Below, piece by piece: positions 60,305 through 64,000 of a stretch of DNA of 64,000 nucleotides (position 1 is its first letter; every line of letters starts with the position of its first letter). The stretch is from Selenomonas bovis DSM 23594 (GTDB lineage Bacteria > Bacillota > Negativicutes > Selenomonadales > Selenomonadaceae): assembly GCF_000381005.1 (NCBI RefSeq), contig NZ_KB908382.1, positions 42,810-106,809 on the forward strand, given 5' to 3'. The notes under the pieces were generated by a model. The model had not been told where the DNA came from. It worked only from the letters and a program-made list of their open reading frames with translations, and made no database searches. The translations under genes and the position numbers were made by a program.

Positions 60305-61501
60305 TCACCGCCGCCGTTTCTCTCCCACGTGCGCCGGGGCAATGAGCTTCCGGAAGACGATGTTCGCGAGCAGGTAGCCGGTGAGCATGATGATGCCCAT
60401 GGGCACGGCGGTCTGGTCGCCTGCGATGCCGACGACGGGCATCATGGCGCCGCCGAGGATCATCTGCGCACAGCCGATGAGCGCGCTCGTGCTGCCGGCG
60501 TTCCTCCCCTGGCGCGAGAGCGCGAGCGAGAAGCTCGCCGTGCCCATGACGGAGAGCGGCACGATGGTCACGAGCAGCACGGGGATCGTGTACCAGATGG
60601 GCGCCGCGGCGAGAAAGCCCGCGAGCAGGAGCACCGCCCCCGCCAAGGGAATCGTCAGCGACCAGCGCAGCAGCGAAATGTCCGGCACGCGCCCCGCGAG
60701 CCGTGCGGGCACCATGCCGACGATGAGCAGACCGATGCCGATGCCGCCGAAAATATAGCTATACGTCTGCGGGCTCACATGATAGATATTCTGGAACAGG
60801 AACGACGAGCCCGCGAGATAGGCGAAGAACGCGCCGAAGACGAAGCACTGCACGAGACAATGGCCGACGATATAGCGGTCCCGCAGCAGCTCGGGGAATT
60901 TCCGAAAGGACGCCGCGAGCCCGTCGATGCGCTGCTCCGGCGCAAGCGTCTCACGATAGACGAGCGTCGCCCCCGCCTGCACGAGGCCGATGGCGATCAG
61001 CAGCACGAAAACACCGCGCCACGAGCTGAAGAGCAGGATCTGCCCGCCGATGACCGGCGCGATGACGGGCGCGAGCCCGTTCACCATCATGAGGATCGCA
61101 AAGAAACGCGTGAGCTCCGGCCCCTTGCAGACGTCGCGCGCGATCGCCCGCGAGATCACGATGCCGCTCGCGCCGGCAAAGCCCATGAGGAAACGGAACG
61201 CCAGGAAGAGCGGCACGCTCTCCGCCGCCGCGCAGCCGACCGCCGCGGCCGTGAACCCCAGCATGCCGAGCAAGAGCGGCCGTTTCCTCCCATAGCGGTC
61301 GGAGAGCGGCCCCATGAGCATCTGCCCCGCCGCCATGCCGAGCATCGTCATCGTGAGCGTGAGCTGCGCCACCGATGCCGAGACGCCGAAATCCGCCTGC
61401 AAGACAGGCAGCGCCGGCAGATACATATCCGTCGCGAGCGGCGCCATCGCGCTCATCACGCCGAGAAACACCGTAAGATAAAGTCTCATCCTTGGACTCA
61501 T
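60305..61501 (-). CDS. Bcr/CflA-family multidrug efflux transporter
   Basis: 398-residue MFS pump with 12 membrane segments. The N-terminus MAPLATDMYLPALPVLQADFGVS is the Bcr/CflA signature, followed by GPLSDRYGRKRPLLLG (MFS motif A) and RFLMGFAGASGIVISRAIARD. Exports drugs such as bicyclomycin or sulfonamides in relatives; the substrate here is unknown. ATG at 61501 with GAGAGG. Single gene. Confidence 0.92.
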   Translation of the reverse strand: MSPRMRLYLTVFLGVMSAMAPLATDMYLPALPVLQADFGVSASVAQLTLTMTMLGMAAGQMLMGPLSDRYGRKRPLLLGMLGFTAAAVGCAAAESVPLFLAFRFLMGFAGASGIVISRAIARDVCKGPELTRFFAILMMVNGLAPVIAPVIGGQILLFSSWRGVFVLLIAIGLVQAGATLVYRETLAPEQRIDGLAASFRKFPELLRDRYIVGHCLVQCFVFGAFFAYLAGSSFLFQNIYHVSPQTYSYIFGGIGIGLLIVGMVPARLAGRVPDISLLRWSLTIPLAGAVLLLAGFLAAAPIWYTIPVLLVTIVPLSVMGTASFSLALSRQGRNAGSTSALIGCAQMILGGAMMPVVGIAGDQTAVPMGIIMLTGYLLANIVFRKLIAPAHVGEKRRR

Positions 61502-61551
61502 GCAAACATCCTCTCTGTCAATGATACCGAGCAGCCTCTCCAGGCGGTTCC

Positions 61552-61719
61552 TTAAGGAACCGCTGATTAAATGAAGTGCTCCGGATTTACGTGGATGCGC
61601 TGTATCTCACTAGGAGACAAACCGCAGGCGTAGCCGAAGCTACGCTGAGATTTGTCGACGACGAGAGGACAGCGCAGACGCGTGAAGACGGAGTGCTGAA
61701 TTAATCAGTGGTTCCTTAA
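61552..61719. mobile_element. 168-bp MITE-like element with long terminal inverted repeats
   Basis: Ends TTAAGGAACC and GGTTCCTTAA, with the inverted repeats reaching about 30 bp (GAACCGCTGATTAA and the complement of TTAATCAGTGGTTC, then GTGCTCCG / CGGAGTGC). The inside also folds: GCGCTGT / ACAGCGC, ACAAA / TTTGT, GGCGTAGC / GCTACGCT around CGAA. No coding sequence. End fragments occur at 10526-10556 and, diverged, at 17026-17094. Confidence 0.8.
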
Positions 61720-61817
61720 TTTTATCATAGGCGTTTGCGAGAGGAATTTCATTAATTGCGGGTGAATTTTTCGGTGAGCGGAACGACGTGCGCAGGATCC
61801 GCAAGGCGCGACTAGGG

Positions 61818-61948
61818 GGGGCGGCGGGTGTCGGGCAGTGAACGCAGCGGTCCGCCTATTTGGAGGCTCGATGAGCCTCCACTCTACCACGCCCCACATT
61901 GCCGACGAGAACGAACCGCGGAGTGCGTCGTCCGGCGCTCGCCGCCCC
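61818..61948. repeat. Third copy of the nadA-nadB palindromic repeat
   Basis: Arms GGGGCGGCGGGTGTCGGG and TCCGGCGCTCGCCGCCCC pair with G-T wobbles. GAACGCAGCGG, CTATTTGGAGGC and GCCGACGAGA match units 1047-1388, but here GGAGGCTC-GAT-GAGCCTCC forms an inner hairpin. No gene is seen. Confidence 0.75.
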
Positions 61949-62024
61949 GTCTTGCTGCGAGCCTGCGCATATCTCACATGCAACACTCTCTTCACACTGC
62001 GTGTACCGCTCCTCAGCACCGGGC

Positions 62025-62238
62025 GCGACCAGGCGTACTTGCGCCCATGCCAATCACGCTGCGCCCTGCGGCGATGGCAACTGACCCCTTCGGATAGATT
62101 TGCTGCGCCTCGGCGCCGGTCGCTTGCGCGACTAGGCGTACTTGCGCCCATGCCAATCACCTGCGCCCTGCGGGCTTGGTTCTTGGGGGCGCAATGTAAA
62201 TGACCGCATCGGCTTTCTCGTCACCAATGCGGTCATTT
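62025..62238 (+). repeat. Tandem copies of the mqnA-leader element and a hairpin
   Basis: A partial copy (62025-62071) and a full copy (62128-62194) share CTTGCGCCCATGCCAATCAC. The full copy is closed by TTGCGCCC / GGGCGCAA (62142-62149, 62187-62194). A second stem AAATGACCGCAT / ATGCGGTCATTT (62198-62238) follows. From 62239 to 62494 nothing else is seen apart from the 3' side of the LysR gene. Confidence 0.7.
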
Positions 62239-62494
62239 CTTCGATATGATGTTTTCCATGTAGTTTCCCATGGGGTGCTTACGCTAGCCCATCGGACTCG
62301 CCCTCCTTCTTTAGCAGTCTCATGTCGGCGGCGCGGGGAACTGCAATCTCCGCTGGCGGGTTGTCCGCCTTGCTTTTCCCTTTGCTTGTCTTTATTATAG
62401 GGCATCGGTGTAAACTTGTCAAGTTCTCCCATAAAAAACGGTAAATATTTTCTCCCTACGTCAAGAAAGAGCCTTCACGCAGGGACATTCGTCT

Positions 62495-63391
62495 TTATCG
62501 CTGTATCCCCGCCAGCTCCTCCTCGGTGATCCTGCGCAGGAACTGCATGAGCTTTTTCTCATCGTCATAGACCTGCCGCCCCTTCTTCGTCACGAGGCCG
62601 GAGTTCAGACGGAGGGGCTCCGCGAGCGGGATGGCGACGAGGCCGTCGTCCGGCAGCACGGCGGGCGCGGCGAGGAACGTGGAGCAGATCTCTGACTTGA
62701 CGAGGTTCTTGATCGTGTGGAGGTAGGGCGAGTAGTGGATGACCTGCGGCTTGCAGCTGAGCGCCGCGTAGGCGCTGTGCACGAGGCGGTAGACGAAGAA
62801 GCTGCTGTCGAGCAGCGCGAGCGGCTCCTCTGCGAGCTCTGCCACGCTCACGCTCTGCCGCTTTGCGAGCGGATGTGCGGGATACGTCACGAAGCAGCAC
62901 TCGCAGGAGAAGAGCTTCCGGTAGACGAGATTATTGCTGAAGCCCGTCTCGTAGTTCGTCATGGCGAGATCGAGCTTTTCATCCTCGACCATGTGCAGCG
63001 CGCTGATGCCGCCCGTCTCGATGATCTCGAGCACGATCTCCGGATGCGCCGCGCGGAACTCGCCGAGGATGCGCGGCAGGAAGCGCGTGCCGATCTGCAG
63101 CGGCAGCGCCATGCGGATATGGTTGCGGTTGTGCGAGAGGTCGCTGATCTCCGCCTCGAGCTGCTCCACCTGGTCGAGGATATGCGAGATCTTGCCAAGC
63201 AGCTTGCTGCCGTCATGCGTCAGCAGGAGCTTGCGCCCCTCGCGGTGGAAGAGATTCAGCCCCGTCTCCGTCTCCATCGCCTGCATGGCGACGGAGACCG
63301 TCGGCTGCGAGACATGCAGATGCTCCGCCGCCTTCGTGATGTTCTGCCATTGACAGACCGCATAGAAATAGCGCATTTGTGTGAGTGTCAT
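62495..63391 (-). CDS. LysR-family transcriptional regulator
   Basis: 298 residues, standard length. N-terminal helix-turn-helix: MRYFYAVCQWQNITKAAEHLHVSQPTVSVAMQAMETETGLNLFHREGRK. The effector domain covers about 90-290 (IRMALPLQIGTRFLPRILGEFRAAHPEIVLEI). Target and effector are unknown; the neighbours on both sides are repeats and an IS element. ATG at 63391 with AGGAGGACGTC. Confidence 0.94.
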   Translation of the reverse strand: MTLTQMRYFYAVCQWQNITKAAEHLHVSQPTVSVAMQAMETETGLNLFHREGRKLLLTHDGSKLLGKISHILDQVEQLEAEISDLSHNRNHIRMALPLQIGTRFLPRILGEFRAAHPEIVLEIIETGGISALHMVEDEKLDLAMTNYETGFSNNLVYRKLFSCECCFVTYPAHPLAKRQSVSVAELAEEPLALLDSSFFVYRLVHSAYAALSCKPQVIHYSPYLHTIKNLVKSEICSTFLAAPAVLPDDGLVAIPLAEPLRLNSGLVTKKGRQVYDDEKKLMQFLRRITEEELAGIQR

Positions 63392-63493
63392 GACGTCCTC
63401 CTGCTCTCTCCTACTTAGGTTCTCTATATTCTATCATAGGATTTCCCTATTGGATAGGTATTTCTCCGGCACGCGGACCGATCGACACAAGAA

Positions 63494-63536
63494 TGGCACG
63501 GAGCGCAAACGCGAAAGGCGCCTGCGCTCCGTGCCA
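63494..63536. terminator. Hairpin between the LysR gene and the cut gene
   Basis: TGGCACGGAGCGC / GCGCTCCGTGCCA around 17 nt. It lies about 80 bp past the stop of the gene fragment at 63617. Confidence 0.65.
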
Positions 63537-63616
63537 GTTCCATCCCAGATCGGCAAGCATCATGCCGGTCACGTGGAAGGTGACAACGGCCATGAGGTCA
63601 GTGCAAGGGTCCGCCG

Positions 63617-63749
63617 TCAGATCACGACCCCATCATACGCATAGCTGTGTTCGTAGACATATTCCGGGGCGATGTCGATATTCCCCTCATCCCATGTGAG
63701 CACGCCGTGCCTGAGCGTGGGGTGCAGGAATATTGGCCTATACCCCGTT
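63617..63749 (-). pseudogene. 3' fragment of a DUF2442-like gene cut by an IS element
   Basis: The frame gives YRPIFLHPTLRHGVLTWDEG, then NIDIAPEYVYEHSYAYDGVVI and a stop. The tail pattern LTWDEGNIDIAPEYVYE resembles the C-terminus of DUF2442 proteins. Upstream the sequence runs straight into the left end of the IS element at about 63750, and the residues read through it are not protein-like, so the 5' part was cut off. Confidence 0.6.
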
Positions 63750-64000
63750 TGATGGACACTATAAACGAATGGTAAAATAAGACCATGAGGTGATGAGATA
63801 GTGTCCACGAAACAAAAGACCTATAGCAATGAATTTAAGGAAGAAGCAGTCAAGCGTGTAATGAGTGGCATTCCTGCCAGTCAAGTAGCTCGTGAGCTGG
63901 ATATAAATGTAAATTCGCTTTATACCTGGAAGCAGCGGTACATGAAGCATCCCGAGCAGCCTTTTGTCGGCAGCGGGAAACTCCATAAAGAAGACGAAGA
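63750..64000 (+). mobile_element. Left end of an IS3-family insertion sequence
   Basis: The likely left end begins TGATGGACACTATAAACG at about 63750, 50 bp ahead of a transposase gene; the right end is outside the window. Confidence 0.7.
63801..64000 (+). CDS. IS3-family transposase OrfA (5' part)
   Basis: GTG start at 63801 with GAGGTG upstream. The 66 codons read VSTKQKTYSNEFKEEAVKRV, then SQVARELDINVNSLYTWKQR, the helix-turn-helix of OrfA proteins that bind IS ends. The frame is open at the right edge. OrfB would follow by programmed frameshift. Confidence 0.88.
   Translation, partial: MSTKQKTYSNEFKEEAVKRVMSGIPASQVARELDINVNSLYTWKQRYMKHPEQPFVGSGKLHKEDE

Noticed and set aside
1..64000. rRNA, tRNA or a replication origin
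   Set aside because: No cloverleaf, conserved rRNA segment or DnaA-box cluster was recognised anywhere in the window.

Overview
The window reads as chromosome of a GC-rich, Gram-negative-type Firmicute of the class Negativicutes, close to Selenomonas or Mitsuokella. The best single clue is the gene at 55570-56910. It encodes a secreted protein with one N-terminal SLH domain, a short coiled coil and a beta-barrel ending in Phe, the OmpM-type porin that ties the outer membrane to peptidoglycan in that class. The futalosine-pathway gene mqnA, an HPr with both His15 and Ser46, and Firmicute-style Shine-Dalgarno sites agree with this. Names of organisms are inference; no rRNA or tRNA gene was found to test them.

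Layout. 1-2.4 kb: NAD synthesis (nadA, 5' part of nadB) split by a repeat array. 2.7-6.9 kb: general PTS genes ptsH-ptsI behind a sigma-54 promoter, three upstream palindromes and a sigma-54 activator whose own N-terminus is an HPr domain. 7.2-14.2 kb: mqnA with a structured leader, a polysaccharide deacetylase with a degenerate Lgt-like membrane protein, a DUF1858 protein, PHP and HAD phosphatases, and a HigBA-type toxin-antitoxin pair. 14.3-20.7 kb: nickel ECF transporter (nikMN-nikQ-nikO), an MFS carrier, a flavoprotein and larE. 20.9-24.6 kb: folate operon folE-folP-folB-folK/folA-ung, with HPPK and DHFR fused. 25.7-50.5 kb: surface-polysaccharide region. 50.6-64 kb: a ComK-like protein, a membrane MutS-like ATPase, an alanine/glycine symporter, the SLH porin with a divergent TetR regulator, yhdT-panF, a candidate type I toxin, a Bcr/CflA efflux pump, a repeat-rich gap, a LysR regulator and an IS3-family element that has cut a DUF2442-like gene.

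The polysaccharide region is a long leftward series from 50457 to 29200. It makes a CDP-3,6-dideoxyhexose precursor (ddhABC), probably adds a two-carbon branch with a thiamine-diphosphate enzyme, carries nonulosonic-acid genes (neuB, neuC, neuD-like) without a CMP-transferase, and has glycosyltransferases, GtrA/GtrB, a flippase and rfbC. Facing it are glf (galactofuranose donor) and an acyltransferase. About 34.2-46.4 kb is visibly more AT-rich than its surroundings, a sign of separate origin. Two acyltransferase genes carry an 8-nt C/G tract, one in the promoter spacer and one in the coding region, so phase variation of surface acylation is likely.

The most unusual points are the HPr-domain sigma-54 activator with its tandem sites next to ptsHI, several dispersed structured repeats with covarying stems, a tiny toxin gene whose transcript ends pair with each other, an Lgt-like protein without the Lgt catalytic residues, and the ComK-like protein.
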